Assembly (NCBI RefSeq): GCF_028330985.1 | Contig: NZ_JAQMUE010000100.1 | Location: forward strand, 1 to 64,000 | Source of the DNA: Roseofilum reptotaenium CS-1145 | GTDB taxonomy: Bacteria > Cyanobacteriota > Cyanobacteriia > Cyanobacteriales > Desertifilaceae | Direction of reading: 5' to 3' | DNA: 64,000 bases | Shown here: one piece after another, positions 17,499-26,768 of the stretch | How positions within the stretch are numbered: the stretch's first letter is position 1 | How the letters are laid out: each line of letters begins with the position of its first letter | Program-made: the position numbers and the translations under genes | The notes under the pieces: model-generated | Seen by the model: only the letters and a program-made list of their open reading frames with translations | The model's database searches: none | What the model was told of the DNA's origin: nothing

Positions 17499-18542
17499 TT
17501 GCCAAAATCCTATAGAGTTGCCATTCTGGGAGCCACTGGTGCAGTTGGAACCGAATTAATCGACCTATTAGCAACCCGTAATTTCCCTCTAGAGAGCCTA
17601 AAACTCTTGGCTTCTCCTCGGTCAGCGGGGCGTACTCTATCCTTTAGAGGGGAAACTCTGCCCGTTGAACCTGTAGCAGAGGGATGTTTCAACCAAGTAG
17701 ATGTGGTACTTGCCTCAGCCGGAGGTTCAACCTCCAAAACTTGGGCCCCGAAAGCGGTGGCAGCAGGTGCAGTGGTCATTGATAACTCCAGTGCATTTCG
17801 CATGGTTCCTGAAGTCCCCCTAGTGGTTCCCGAGGTCAATCCCGAAGCGGCAGCGACCCATCAAGGAATTATTGCTAATCCCAATTGCACTACGATTTTA
17901 ATGACGGTAGCTGTGTGGCCGTTGCATCAAGTGCAACCCGTAGAGAGACTGATCGCAGCGACCTATCAATCGGCTAGTGGTGCAGGGGCACGGGCTATGG
18001 AAGAGGTGAAAATTCAAGCCCAGCAGATTCTTAATGGCCAAGATCCAAAACCGGAACTGTTTCCCTACCCCCTAGCCTTTAATCTATTTCCCCACAATTC
18101 GCCCTTGAATGACCAAGGCTATTGTCAGGAAGAGATGAAAATGGTTAATGAAACCCGGAAAATCTTTTCAGCTCACGATTTGCGAGTATCCGCTACCTGC
18201 GTGCGTGTTCCTGTACTCAGAGCGCACTCAGAGGCCATTAACTTAGAATTTAAACAACCCTTCCCTGTGGAAAAAGCCAGAGAAGTCTTGCAAACGGCTC
18301 CAGGGGTGAAACTGGTTGAAGATTGGAGCACCAATTATTTTCCCATGCCGATGGAAGCCACGGGTAAAGATGAGGTTTTAGTCGGTAGAATTCGTCAGGA
18401 TTTATCCCATCCTTGTGGGCTAGAACTGTGGTTATGTGGAGATCAAATTCGTAAGGGAGCGGCTTTAAACGCGGTTCAAATTGCTGAACTGTTGGTGGAA
18501 AAAGATTGGGTTAAACCCCGTGAAGTGGCATTAAGTCAATAA
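17499..18542 (+). CDS. asd: Aspartate-semialdehyde dehydrogenase
   Basis: Reduces aspartyl phosphate to aspartate semialdehyde, the branch point to lysine/diaminopimelate, threonine and methionine. 347 residues. VAILGATGAVGTELI is the NADP-binding loop, IANPNCTTI carries the catalytic cysteine near residue 130, and SASGAGARAM and the RVPVLRAHSEA segment (His) complete the active site. Start is TTG at 17499, chosen because AAGGAGG lies 8 bases upstream and the protein begins exactly at the conserved strand. dapA follows 51 bases later, so the two first steps toward diaminopimelate are co-transcribed. Confidence 0.97.
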   Translation: MPKSYRVAILGATGAVGTELIDLLATRNFPLESLKLLASPRSAGRTLSFRGETLPVEPVAEGCFNQVDVVLASAGGSTSKTWAPKAVAAGAVVIDNSSAFRMVPEVPLVVPEVNPEAAATHQGIIANPNCTTILMTVAVWPLHQVQPVERLIAATYQSASGAGARAMEEVKIQAQQILNGQDPKPELFPYPLAFNLFPHNSPLNDQGYCQEEMKMVNETRKIFSAHDLRVSATCVRVPVLRAHSEAINLEFKQPFPVEKAREVLQTAPGVKLVEDWSTNYFPMPMEATGKDEVLVGRIRQDLSHPCGLELWLCGDQIRKGAALNAVQIAELLVEKDWVKPREVALSQ

Positions 18543-18593
18543 AGTGAACCGAAAAATTATCAAGCGCATCAAAGAAAAAGGAGCATAAAAAGG

Positions 18594-19478
18594 GTGAGTA
18601 GTTTTGGACGAGTGATCACAGCGATGATCGCGCCATTTTCGGCTGATGGTAGCGTTAATTATGAGGTGGCTGAAGAATTAGCCATTCATTTAATCAAAAA
18701 CGGCAGTGATAGCCTCGTAATCTGTGGTACAACAGGGGAGTCGCCTACCTTAACCTGGGAGGAACAACATCAGTTATTCCAGGTGGTGAAACAAGCAGTA
18801 GCGGGTAGAGCTAAAGTAATTGCCGGGACAGGGTCGAATTCAACCTCAGAGGCAATTTCAGCGACCCAAAAAGCGATGAAATTGGGCTTAGATGGCTCAT
18901 TACAAGTGGTTCCCTATTACAATAAGCCTCCCGCAGAAGGACTTTATCAGCATTTTAAGGCGATCGCCAAAGCTTGCCCCGATATTTCTCTTTTGCTGTA
19001 CAATATTCCTGGACGAACCGGGCAAAATATGCCCCCAGAAACTGTAGCCCGTTTAGCAGAAATCCCCAATATTGTTGGCATTAAAGAAGCCAGTGGGAAA
19101 CTCGATCAAGTCAGTCTTATTCGCCAACTGGTTCCCCCTGAGTTTGATATCTATTCTGGAGATGATTCCCTAACGTTACCCATGCTCTCGGTCGGTGGGC
19201 AAGGTGTGGTCAGTGTAGCCTCTCACCTAGTGGGTAAGGAATTACAAGAGATGATTCAGTGCTTTGAAATGGGAAAGACCCAACAAGCAACGGCAATTCA
19301 TTTGAAACTTTTTCCCCTCTTTAAGGCTTTGTTTCTGACGACTAACCCAATTCCAATTAAAGCAGCACTGGCTCTTCAAGGATGGCCGGTTAACCAGTTA
19401 CGTTTACCCTTAGTAGAAACCCCAGACTCCATTCAAGCAGAATTGAAAAATGTCTTGAATCAGTTGGGTTTAAACTGA
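18594..19478 (+). CDS. dapA: 4-hydroxy-tetrahydrodipicolinate synthase
   Basis: Condenses pyruvate with aspartate semialdehyde in diaminopimelate/lysine synthesis. 294 residues, TIM barrel. [10 protein letters not shown] near residue 44, [10 protein letters not shown] (Tyr) near 133, and [12 protein letters not shown] with the Schiff-base lysine near 163 are all present. Start is GTG at 18594, with AAGGAG at 18578-18583 about ten bases before it. It directly follows asd, the enzyme making its substrate. Confidence 0.97.
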   Translation: MSSFGRVITAMIAPFSADGSVNYEVAEELAIHLIKNGSDSLVICGTTGESPTLTWEEQHQLFQVVKQAVAGRAKVIAGTGSNSTSEAISATQKAMKLGLDGSLQVVPYYNKPPAEGLYQHFKAIAKACPDISLLLYNIPGRTGQNMPPETVARLAEIPNIVGIKEASGKLDQVSLIRQLVPPEFDIYSGDDSLTLPMLSVGGQGVVSVASHLVGKELQEMIQCFEMGKTQQATAIHLKLFPLFKALFLTTNPIPIKAALALQGWPVNQLRLPLVETPDSIQAELKNVLNQLGLN

Positions 19479-19779
19479 GCCGTTTGGTCAGGAGTAGAGT
19501 TAAAAAATCGACCTAAAAACGGGAGGAAATCCCCATGATAAGCGCCCCATTGGTTAGGAAAAAAAGTGATTGAAATGTCTCTTAGAGCGCAAAGCGCTAG
19601 GAAAAAGGCAAGAGCTTCTGGTACTCAAAGTGTGAACCTTTGATCCCGTACCTTAGCGCAGCGCATTTCATATCCGCGACAGCAGAAATTGCTGACACTT
19701 GAATCACAGTTAAGGCTAGGTGCAACTGAACTTAGCCCATACATCTGTCACACTAATGTCACACTAAACTCGAAAAATT
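19479..19779. other. Intergenic region dapA-rnj with repeats
   Basis: No gene seen. It contains the dispersed repeat in reverse form (AGCGCAAAGCGCT, 19586-19598) and an exact 11-base tandem duplication, TGTCACACTAA at 19746-19756 and again at 19757-19767, ending 12 bases before the RNase J start codon. The latter occupies the leader or ribosome binding region; no purine-rich Shine-Dalgarno is visible there. Confidence 0.6.
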
Positions 19780-21597
19780 ATGGTTAGAAAGAATCAAAAG
19801 TCTGCAATCAAAATTATTCCCCTGGGAGGTTTGCATGAAATTGGCAAAAACACCTGCGTCTTTGAGTATGAAGACGAAATTATATTACTCGATGCTGGAT
19901 TAGCCTTTCCCACTGATGGGATGCATGGGGTCAACATTGTCTTGCCGGATATATCATATTTGCGGGAAAATCGCGATCGCATCAAAGGCATGATTGTCAC
20001 CCACGGCCATGAAGACCATATTGGTGGTATTGCCTATCATCTGAAACAGTTTGACATTCCCGTGATTTACGGCCCCCGGTTAGCGATGGCCCTGTTAGAA
20101 GGTAAACTCGAAGAAGCAGGAGTGAGCGATCGCACTGAATTGAGAACCGTCGGCCCCAGAGATATGGTACGGGTAGGGAAAAACTTTGTTGTAGAATTTA
20201 TCCGTAACACCCACTCCATGGCCGACAGCTTTACAGTTGCCATCCATACTCCCCTCGGTGTCATTATCCATTCTGGAGACTTCAAAATCGATCATACTCC
20301 TGTGGATGGAGAACTGTTTGACCTACAGAAACTGGCCGAACATGGGGAAAAAGGCGTATTGTGCCTCATGAGTGATTCCACGAACGCTGAAGTGCCCGGA
20401 TTTACGGCATCAGAAAGTTCCACCATTCCCAACCTCGACCGGGTGTTTTCCCAAGCTGCGGGACGGATTTTAGTCACGACCTTTGCCTCCTCCGTGCATC
20501 GGGTGAATATTATCCTGCAACTGGCGCAAAAACATAATCGAGTAGTTTCAGTTTTAGGGCGCTCCATGCTGAATGTCATTGCCCATGCTCGCAACTTGGG
20601 ATATGTAAAATGTCCCGATGAGCTGCTGCAACCCCTACATGCCATTCGCAACTTGCCAGATGAAAAAGTGCTGATCCTGACCACTGGATCTCAGGGGGAA
20701 CCCTTATCGGCTCTAACTCGGATTGCTAAACAAGAACATCGACAAGTTAAAATTCGCCAGGGAGATACGGTGGTCTTTTCTGCTAACCCCATTCCGGGTA
20801 ATACTATTGCCGTCGTGAACACCATTGACCAATTGATGAAACAAGGGGCGAATGTGGTCTATGGCAAAAATCAAGGCATTCATGTTTCCGGTCATGGATG
20901 TCAAGAAGACCATAAGCTGATGTTAGCTTTAACTCGTCCGAAGTTCTTTATCCCGGTTCATGGGGAACACCGGATGTTAATTAAACATGGGCAAACGGCC
21001 AAAAGTATGGGCATTCCCGAAGAAAATATGGTGATTGTCGATAATGGCGATATGATTGAGCTGACCGAGAATTCCATTGAGATTGCCGGTAAAGTATCTT
21101 CAGGTGTGGCTTTGGTCGATAATGCGGGTATCCTCCATGAACAAGTCCTCAAAGAACGGCAACAGTTAGCTGAAGATGGGGTGATTACAGTGGCTGCTGG
21201 TGTGAATTGGGAAGGGAAATTAGCCAACTGTCCCATGGTGCATTTGCGGGGTGTGGTAACGTCCTTGAAACAACGGTATTTAGAGGATGCGATCGCCCAA
21301 TCGATACAAACTACCTTAGATAATCGCTGGTCAGAGTTTGTGCGCTCTTTTGGCAAAGGACAGTTGGATGTCAGTTTCCATCGCTTGCAACAAGAAATCG
21401 AACACGATTTAAACCGACTCCTGAGAAGAGAATTGCGGAGTAATCCGTTACTTGTCTTACTGATGCAAACCCCTGAAGATCTTCCTGGGGATCTAAAACC
21501 CCAAGAGAAGGGTTCTAAAACGACTCCTCAAACTGATGGTGTACCCCTGAAAAATCGGCGTACCCGTCCCCGGCGATCGGCCCAAGTAGCTTCTTAA
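19780..21597 (+). CDS. rnj: Ribonuclease J
   Basis: Beta-CASP metallo-beta-lactamase RNase (endonuclease and 5'-3' exonuclease) in mRNA decay and rRNA processing. Metal motifs: THGHEDHIGG near residue 68, HSMAD, SGDFKIDH near 166, the beta-CASP segments SDSTNAE and HVSGHGCQED near 370, and PVHGEHRML. The C-terminal part (about 460-560) carries the RNase J-specific domain. The basic, Pro/Thr/Arg-rich tail ending RRTRPRRSAQVAS is typical of cyanobacterial versions. A good terminator follows at 21621. Confidence 0.95.
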   Translation: MVRKNQKSAIKIIPLGGLHEIGKNTCVFEYEDEIILLDAGLAFPTDGMHGVNIVLPDISYLRENRDRIKGMIVTHGHEDHIGGIAYHLKQFDIPVIYGPRLAMALLEGKLEEAGVSDRTELRTVGPRDMVRVGKNFVVEFIRNTHSMADSFTVAIHTPLGVIIHSGDFKIDHTPVDGELFDLQKLAEHGEKGVLCLMSDSTNAEVPGFTASESSTIPNLDRVFSQAAGRILVTTFASSVHRVNIILQLAQKHNRVVSVLGRSMLNVIAHARNLGYVKCPDELLQPLHAIRNLPDEKVLILTTGSQGEPLSALTRIAKQEHRQVKIRQGDTVVFSANPIPGNTIAVVNTIDQLMKQGANVVYGKNQGIHVSGHGCQEDHKLMLALTRPKFFIPVHGEHRMLIKHGQTAKSMGIPEENMVIVDNGDMIELTENSIEIAGKVSSGVALVDNAGILHEQVLKERQQLAEDGVITVAAGVNWEGKLANCPMVHLRGVVTSLKQRYLEDAIAQSIQTTLDNRWSEFVRSFGKGQLDVSFHRLQQEIEHDLNRLLRRELRSNPLLVLLMQTPEDLPGDLKPQEKGSKTTPQTDGVPLKNRRTRPRRSAQVAS

Positions 21598-21620
21598 GCA
21601 ACCGTAATTACCTGAAGTAA

Positions 21621-21646
21621 GGGGAGTTTTACCAAACTCCCCTTTT
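21621..21646 (+). terminator. Rho-independent terminator of rnj
   Basis: GGGGAGTTT (21621-21629) pairs perfectly with AAACTCCCC (21634-21642) around a TACC loop and is followed by TTTT. Placed 23 bases after the RNase J stop codon. Confidence 0.85.
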
Positions 21647-21656
21647 GTCTTATAAT
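21628..21656 (+). promoter_or_regulatory. Candidate petJ promoter overlapping the rnj terminator
   Basis: TATAAT at 21651-21656 is a consensus -10 box. Seventeen bases upstream, TTTACC at 21628-21633 is a fair -35. The -35 lies inside the terminator hairpin of the upstream gene, so the two signals share DNA. Transcription would begin about 40 bases before the petJ GTG. Confidence 0.5.
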
Positions 21657-21703
21657 GATACGGTTTATTCCCGATGCTGTTGGGTTTATTACTGGAGAAC
21701 ACT

Positions 21704-22036
21704 GTGAAAAAACTGCTATCTTGGATTATTGCGGCGATCGCAATCCTTTCCTTTTCTCTGTCCACACCTGCCCTCGCTGGTGATGCAGGGGCTGGCGCAG
21801 GCGTATTTTCTGCCAATTGTGCTGCTTGTCATGCGGGTGGGAAAAACTTGGTTAACCCCACTAAAACTTTGAGTAAAGCCGATTTAGAGAAATATGGAAT
21901 GAATACTCTAGAGGCAATTGTTACTCAGGTAAGCAATGGGAAAGCTGCTATGCCTCGTTTCTTGGGTAAATTGAATGACCAGCAAATTGAAGATGTGTCA
22001 GCTTATGTTTTAGAGCAAGCTGAAAAAGGCTGGTAA
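21704..22036 (+). CDS. petJ: Cytochrome c6 precursor
   Basis: Small soluble haem protein of the thylakoid lumen, carrying electrons from cytochrome b6f to photosystem I or to oxidase. A signal peptide (basic KK, then [14 protein letters not shown], cleavage near ALA-GDAG) precedes an about 86-residue mature chain with the haem site CAACH and the axial Met in AAMPRFLG. The C-terminal helix is [15 protein letters not shown] prefer GTG at 21704 over the ATG at 21674 because GGAG lies 7 bases before it and the signal peptide then has normal length. Copper-dependent exchange with plastocyanin is known in some cyanobacteria; no evidence for it is visible here. Confidence 0.93.
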   Translation: MKKLLSWIIAAIAILSFSLSTPALAGDAGAGAGVFSANCAACHAGGKNLVNPTKTLSKADLEKYGMNTLEAIVTQVSNGKAAMPRFLGKLNDQQIEDVSAYVLEQAEKGW

Positions 22037-22043
22037 CCACTCC

Positions 22044-22078
22044 AAACAGGGTGTTGATTGAGATCGCATCCTGTTTTT
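22044..22078 (+). terminator. Terminator of petJ
   Basis: AAACAGGGTG (22044-22053) pairs with CATCCTGTTT (22067-22076, one G-T pair) across a 13-base loop, and the right arm runs into TTTTT. It lies 8 bases after the petJ stop. Confidence 0.75.
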
Positions 22079-22131
22079 AGAAACTCATTAAAAGAATACA
22101 TCAGTCAGTCTTAGGCGATAGTGTGGTTTAA

Positions 22132-22175
22132 AAGCTTGTAGGAGTGAGAAACTAATTTCTCACTCCTACAAGCTT
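22132..22175. repeat. 20-bp perfect hairpin beside tRNA-Glu
   Basis: Two 20-base arms (22132-22151 and 22156-22175, beginning AAGCTTGTAGGAGTGAG) are exact reverse complements around a CTAA loop. It starts 9 bases past the 3' end of tRNA-Glu on the minus strand; there the stem ends in AAGCTTTT, a weak T-run. It could end tRNA transcription or convergent petJ transcription. Such a perfect 20-bp stem is longer than usual terminators. Confidence 0.7.
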
Positions 22176-22184
22176 CTATTGGTA

Positions 22185-22257
22185 TACCCCCAAGGGAATT
22201 CGAATCCCTGTCGCCTCCGTGAAAGGGAGGTGTCCTAGGCCTCTAGACGATGGGGGC
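22185..22257 (-). tRNA. tRNA-Glu (anticodon TTC)
   Basis: 73-base cloverleaf on the minus strand. Acceptor stem GCCCCCA pairs with TGGGGGT, followed by discriminator A. The anticodon stem-loop is CTCCC-TTTCACG-GAG in form, with TTC at the anticodon, and the T-loop is TTCGAAT. CCA is not encoded. In cyanobacteria glutamyl-tRNA is also the precursor for tetrapyrrole synthesis, so it serves both translation and chlorophyll/haem supply. Confidence 0.96.
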
Positions 22258-22411
22258 TTGATTTATTCACCTTAATTATCTTAACTAAGGTTTTTCGATA
22301 TGTCAACCCCCAGTGAAAACTTTTTTGAAGAGTCGCGAGGATGGGGGAGCGCGGGGACACGAAGAGGAATAATTATCCCTCTTCTGTCACTTGAAGCAAA
22401 AATCATTCTCT

Positions 22412-22657
22412 TTATACAAAAGTATAATGGTCACCGATGAAGATCATTTGACCTTTACGGAAGAAGAAACCAGCTTCTATCCCAAGATTAGAGGTGAAGA
22501 TGTATATTTGGTGAGTGGCGGCACTATTGTAATACTCTTCCAAGCGCCCATAAGCCTTTAGCCATCTAAGCATCTCTTCTTCTGTAAACCCCTGGAGATG
22601 CTCTCTAACTGCTTCTCGTTGCCCAACTAGATCGATTAAGTGGAAGTTGTTAGCCAT
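22412..22657 (-). CDS. Conserved small protein, unknown
   Basis: 81 residues beginning MANNFHLIDLVGQREAV, mixed alpha/beta, no membrane segment and no known catalytic motif. The ending GQMIFIGDHYTFV suggests a beta-sheet C-terminus. I believe similar short proteins occur in other cyanobacteria but can name no family. It starts 15 bases after the DUF4335 gene on the same strand, so the two probably share a transcript with the DUF3038 gene. Confidence 0.65.
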   Translation of the reverse strand: MANNFHLIDLVGQREAVREHLQGFTEEEMLRWLKAYGRLEEYYNSAATHQIYIFTSNLGIEAGFFFRKGQMIFIGDHYTFV

Positions 22658-22672
22658 ACGAACATCATGGAC

Positions 22673-24148
22673 TCAGTTGACCCCATAATATCCCCGCCAA
22701 GGACTCACCTGTAAAATCCCTTCCGGCGTAAACACCACCTTAAACTGGGCTAAAGGCTCGTCAGAACTTTCTGGCTCTTCAGAACGGCTGTTTTGGGTGA
22801 CCTCTAATAAACTCGGTAGAGGAGTCCGATCTAAATAATCAAATGCCGCTTGATTCAGGGCTTCATAATCAGCAATTTCACCGTCTGGTTGCACGGCTAC
22901 TCGATAATTGAGTTCTGTGGGGAAATCGGCTTCCCGAATCCGCACTCGATCAATTTGGTTATAGAGTTCCTGATTTAAATTTTCTAGTAAAAACGGATCG
23001 GTAATTTCCGGGCCTAAACTTTGAGATCCGGGCGGAAAGCCATTCCAAGGACTGACCTCAACTACCCCTTTTTGGCGAAAGACAACTTTAAACTCAGCAA
23101 TCGACTCCGCTTCTGCTCCTCCTTCATCGGTCGGAATATAAGCTAACTCTAACAAGGGAGTCAGTTGGTCATCTTGGGGAATCATGGCTTCATCTGTCCC
23201 TCGATATCCCAAAATTGCCCCATCTTGCCCTACGGCCACTCGATAGGTTAAATCTCTTTCTAAATCTTCGCGACTTTGCCAAGCCCGGTCAATATCTTCA
23301 TGCAATCTTCGATTTAAAGTCCCTATTTCTGTTGCATCGGTAATTGAGGGTCGGCGTTCGACTAAAGTATCGATATCTTCAATCGTCGGCCGTGAAGAAG
23401 TCCGCCCAGTAGTTAAAGGATTAGTGGTAGTCGAGTCGGAAACCGTTAGGGCTGCCTCTCCATTAGGTTCTCGATCGCTTTGATCGGTATTTGGAGAAGG
23501 AGAGGGAGGTTCACCAGAGTCTTCAGACTCGGAGGCACCATGGGGTTCAACTTCCTCCAGGGTCTCCGGCCGTTCAATGTTGGGTATGGGCATCATCAGA
23601 AATAAGCCGGCTGCAACCGCCAAACCGACGACTCCTAGGGCAGCGGGAGCAGCTCGTTGAGGCCCTGGAATGGTGGCTTGTACATAGCGCTTAGGAGTGG
23701 GAGCTAGAGACCAGGAAAGGCTCGGTAAGGTTTGGGTATCGGCAAAAAATTGATCGACGGCTTCTACCAGATCAAAGAGCTGGACATCACTTAATTTAAC
23801 TTCTGGAGGGTTGGGAGAGGTCGCAGCCGGATCGGGAGTCTTCGTATTAATGCATAGGCGATGGTAATGGCCGTTGAGTTTTTCTAAGTGTATCCATTTT
23901 GGCCCGGGAAGATGCTCTTGGGGATAGGACACCCCACTGAGGACTTCTTGGGCATAGTGGCTAACTGCCCACACGAGGCTTTCAAAAAATTCTTTTCCCC
24001 CAGTTAATTTGACTCCAGCAATTTGGCATTCCACATTACTTAACATGGAAAGGGGCTGAAAATCTAAGGAACTGCCTTCATTAGCCTCACTCCATCCCCA
24101 GAGGGTTAAGTTGCAGTTGGGTAAATTGTATTGACGTTCGATACTCAT
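22673..24148 (-). CDS. DUF4335 family protein, cyanobacteria-specific
   Basis: 491 residues. The N-terminal region (IERQYNLPNCNLTLWGWS to about residue 160) has the look of DUF4335, a cyanobacterial family of unknown function. A single hydrophobic helix (APAALGVVGLAVAAGLFLMM, about 170-190) follows, then an acidic Ser/Pro-rich linker. Two copies of a repeated module end in FKVVF-(R/T)-x-(K/E)-G and (L/V)-x-VSPW-(N/R)-G (near residues 355-375 and 470-488). It overlaps the DUF3038 gene upstream by 4 bases (ATGA), showing translational coupling. The pairing of DUF3038 and DUF4335 is usual in cyanobacteria. Confidence 0.8.
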   Translation of the reverse strand: MSIERQYNLPNCNLTLWGWSEANEGSSLDFQPLSMLSNVECQIAGVKLTGGKEFFESLVWAVSHYAQEVLSGVSYPQEHLPGPKWIHLEKLNGHYHRLCINTKTPDPAATSPNPPEVKLSDVQLFDLVEAVDQFFADTQTLPSLSWSLAPTPKRYVQATIPGPQRAAPAALGVVGLAVAAGLFLMMPIPNIERPETLEEVEPHGASESEDSGEPPSPSPNTDQSDREPNGEAALTVSDSTTTNPLTTGRTSSRPTIEDIDTLVERRPSITDATEIGTLNRRLHEDIDRAWQSREDLERDLTYRVAVGQDGAILGYRGTDEAMIPQDDQLTPLLELAYIPTDEGGAEAESIAEFKVVFRQKGVVEVSPWNGFPPGSQSLGPEITDPFLLENLNQELYNQIDRVRIREADFPTELNYRVAVQPDGEIADYEALNQAAFDYLDRTPLPSLLEVTQNSRSEEPESSDEPLAQFKVVFTPEGILQVSPWRGYYGVN

Positions 24149-24768
24149 ACCACTTCTCCATCAAATAGGCTAATCCACAATCGTTGCATTCCTTTGGTTC
24201 CGGTACAAAATAGGAGTTGGCTTAGTAAAGATACACCGAGTTCATTTAAGGCTCGATCGTTTTGGTATTGGGTGAGGGCAGAACGTTGGAGGTTCATGCG
24301 CGAGCGGAAATGGGCCCGGAAGCGATCGAGGTATTCGGAGAGCCTAAAATGGTGTTCTACGGAGAGGTGTCTTTCTTGCAGTTGATCGTAGGCAACGAGC
24401 AGTTGACGGATGAGGACCGTGCGTTTGCGGGCGAGGGTAGCGGCGATCGCCACTAATGCCTTAGCTTCTTCTATACTCAGAGAACGACGCATATGGGCAC
24501 GGCGAAAGGGATTAGTGCTGCGTAAGCGCCATAGGCTAACACGATTTTGAATGATCTCTTGAAGTTGGAGGGTTTTGGAGGCAGCGAGCATGGCTTCCGA
24601 TCCCCCTAAATCTAGAGCTTCGAGAGCTAGTAGAATCAGATCGAGATGCCAGCGAGTACGACGGGGACATTCTGGGGAATTGAGAGGGGGGTCGACCAAG
24701 TTCTCCAGAATTAAGGGAGTGGTATTGAGGGGTGGACTGTTGGTTTGCATAATGTTCTCAAGAAACAT
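24145..24768 (-). CDS. DUF3038 family protein, cyanobacteria-specific
   Basis: 207 residues, helical. The core WHLDLILLALEALDLGGSEAML through SVEHHFRLSEYLDRFRAHFRSRMN fits DUF3038, an uncharacterised cyanobacterial family. No catalytic motif is visible. The second in-frame Met (24750, MQTNSPPLN) may be the true start, as neither Met has a strong ribosome binding site. The stop overlaps the start of the DUF4335 gene, so the two proteins are probably made together and may interact. Confidence 0.8.
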   Translation of the reverse strand: MFLENIMQTNSPPLNTTPLILENLVDPPLNSPECPRRTRWHLDLILLALEALDLGGSEAMLAASKTLQLQEIIQNRVSLWRLRSTNPFRRAHMRRSLSIEEAKALVAIAATLARKRTVLIRQLLVAYDQLQERHLSVEHHFRLSEYLDRFRAHFRSRMNLQRSALTQYQNDRALNELGVSLLSQLLFCTGTKGMQRLWISLFDGEVV

Positions 24769-25077
24769 TCAAATCGTGTTAGATACTGCCCTTGTGGTGA
24801 ACTGTTCAACTTCAAGGACGCACGATCAGGATCTCTGATGACGAATGAACTGGGTAAAAGAGGACAGGGGTTAATCAGACCATCAAAGGGGAACACGATC
24901 GCTAATACTCATATGAGTCAATCTGGGATGCTAAGTGCATATTACCGGATCGCTCACCCTTTGTTCTAGATTAACCTTTAGAGGCGATCGCTGTCTTCTC
25001 CCTTATTCTAGGAATCAGGTAGGATTGGGAAGCATCGGTTCTGATAACCTGATAATCACAGAAATAATATTTAGATC
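24769..25077. other. Intergenic region between divergent DUF3038 gene and apt
   Basis: 309 bases without a convincing gene. The only striking element is a perfect 12-base palindrome ACTCATATGAGT at 24907-24918, roughly midway between the two divergent genes, a possible regulator site. Confidence 0.5.
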
Positions 25078-25623
25078 ATGGATATTAAAGAGATTCAGAC
25101 TCTGATTCGGGATATTCCCGATTTTCCTAAACCGGGGATTTTGTTTCGCGATATTACCACGCTGTTGAAGCACCCCGAAGGGTTTCGCTCAACGATTGAT
25201 TTATTGGCTCAACGCTGTAGTGAACTCTCGCCAGACTATATCCTGGGAATGGAGTCACGGGGATTTATCTTTGGCACAGCAGTAGCGTATCAATTGAATT
25301 GTGGTTTTATTCCAGTCCGCAAGCCGAAAAAGCTACCCGCCCCGGTTTATCAAGTCAGTTACGATCTCGAATATGGTCAAGATCAGTTGGAAATGCATCA
25401 AGATGCCCTGCAAGGGGGCGATAATGCTCCGCATCGCTGTCGCGATCGCGTCGTCGTCGTTGATGATTTAATCGCTACTGGGGGAACCGCGCAAGCCACG
25501 GCAAAACTGGTAGAGCAAGCCGGAGCAGTCTTAGCCGGATTTGTCTTTGTGATTGAATTAGAAGCTCTCGAAGGACGTAAACACCTCCCCAATGTCCCGA
25601 TTTCTAGCCTAATCCAATACTAG
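25078..25623 (+). CDS. apt: Adenine phosphoribosyltransferase
   Basis: Purine salvage enzyme turning adenine and PRPP into AMP. 181 residues: [18 protein letters not shown] at the N-terminus, [10 protein letters not shown] near residue 60, [10 protein letters not shown], and the PRPP loop [16 protein letters not shown] near 123-138. Length normal. Start ATG at 25078. Confidence 0.96.
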   Translation: MDIKEIQTLIRDIPDFPKPGILFRDITTLLKHPEGFRSTIDLLAQRCSELSPDYILGMESRGFIFGTAVAYQLNCGFIPVRKPKKLPAPVYQVSYDLEYGQDQLEMHQDALQGGDNAPHRCRDRVVVVDDLIATGGTAQATAKLVEQAGAVLAGFVFVIELEALEGRKHLPNVPISSLIQY

Positions 25624-25718
25624 ATGGGTAATAGGGAATAGGAGATCGCAGTGTCCCCGTATTTCCCCATCCCCCTATCTCCTCATCTCCTCGCTCCCCC
25701 ATTCCCCCACTCCAATCC

Positions 25719-26747
25719 ATGAACTCTACCCTCTCCTACAATCTCCGGGGACTTTTTGGTAATGAAGTCTTCCTCTACATCAGCAAACGGGTATTACAAG
25801 GCTTAATCACCCTTTTATTAGCCTCTGCCTTAAGCTTTACCATTATTCAACTTGCCCCTGGCAACTATATCGATACCCTGCGCCAAAATCCCCAAATTTC
25901 CCCCGAAACCCTGGAACAACTCTCCCAACAATTTGGCTTAGATAAACCTGCCTATCAACAGTATTTTCGCTGGCTCTGGAGTATTATTAGATACGGAGAT
26001 TTTGGTCAGAGTTTTGTCTATCAGCGCTCTGTTGCTTCCCTGCTCTGGGAGCGGATGGCCAATACCCTGTTGTTAGCTATTATATCTCTGGTGATTAACT
26101 GGGCGATAGCCCTTCCATTAGGTATTGTTGCTGCCCTCAAACAAAATACCAAACTCGATCAAAGTCTGCGAGTTCTCAGCTATATTGGGCAAGGATTTCC
26201 CAGCTTTATTACCGCCCTTGCCTTGCTCTTTTTTGCCCAAAGTGTTTCCCCTCTTTTACCCGTCGGAGACATGACGAGCATCTATTTTTCTGACTTAACT
26301 TTAGTGGGCAAAATTCTTGATATTGGTTGGCATATGATCTTACCCGTCTTAGCCCTCAGTATTACCGGATTTGCTGGACTCCAGCGCCTCACAAGAGGAC
26401 AATTTTTAGACGTTTTGCGCCAAGATTATATCCGCACTGCCCGCGCCAAAGGCTTACCGGAAAATCGCGTTATTTATGTTCATGCTCTGCGCAACGCCAT
26501 TAATCCTCTGATCACTCTTTTAGGTTTTGAATTTGCCACCTTATTAAGTGGTTCTTTTATCACCGAATTTTTCTTTAACTGGCCGGGTTTAGGGCGCTTA
26601 ATTCTCAGTGCTGTCCAATCCCAGGATTTGTACTTAATTATGGCCAGTCTGATGATGGGGGCAGTGATGCTCATTATTGGCAATTTAATTGCCGATCTGA
26701 TGTTAAAGTTTGCCGATCCTCGCATTCGTTTAGAAGATCTCAAATAA
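25719..26747 (+). CDS. Oligopeptide/nickel-type ABC transporter permease (DppB-like)
   Basis: 342 residues, about six membrane helices, beginning with the hallmark RVLQGLITLLLASALSFTIIQLAPGN of DppB-type permeases. The EAA loop that docks the ATPase is seen in DYIRTARAKGLPENRVIYVHALRNA near residue 225. Neither its usual partner permease (DppC) nor a binding protein lies nearby; the fused ATPase at 58440-60281 could be its energy module. The start lies after a run of short C-rich heptamer repeats (25640-25710). Confidence 0.88.
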   Translation: MNSTLSYNLRGLFGNEVFLYISKRVLQGLITLLLASALSFTIIQLAPGNYIDTLRQNPQISPETLEQLSQQFGLDKPAYQQYFRWLWSIIRYGDFGQSFVYQRSVASLLWERMANTLLLAIISLVINWAIALPLGIVAALKQNTKLDQSLRVLSYIGQGFPSFITALALLFFAQSVSPLLPVGDMTSIYFSDLTLVGKILDIGWHMILPVLALSITGFAGLQRLTRGQFLDVLRQDYIRTARAKGLPENRVIYVHALRNAINPLITLLGFEFATLLSGSFITEFFFNWPGLGRLILSAVQSQDLYLIMASLMMGAVMLIIGNLIADLMLKFADPRIRLEDLK

Positions 26748-26768
26748 ATTATCCATCCTATTTCGCCT

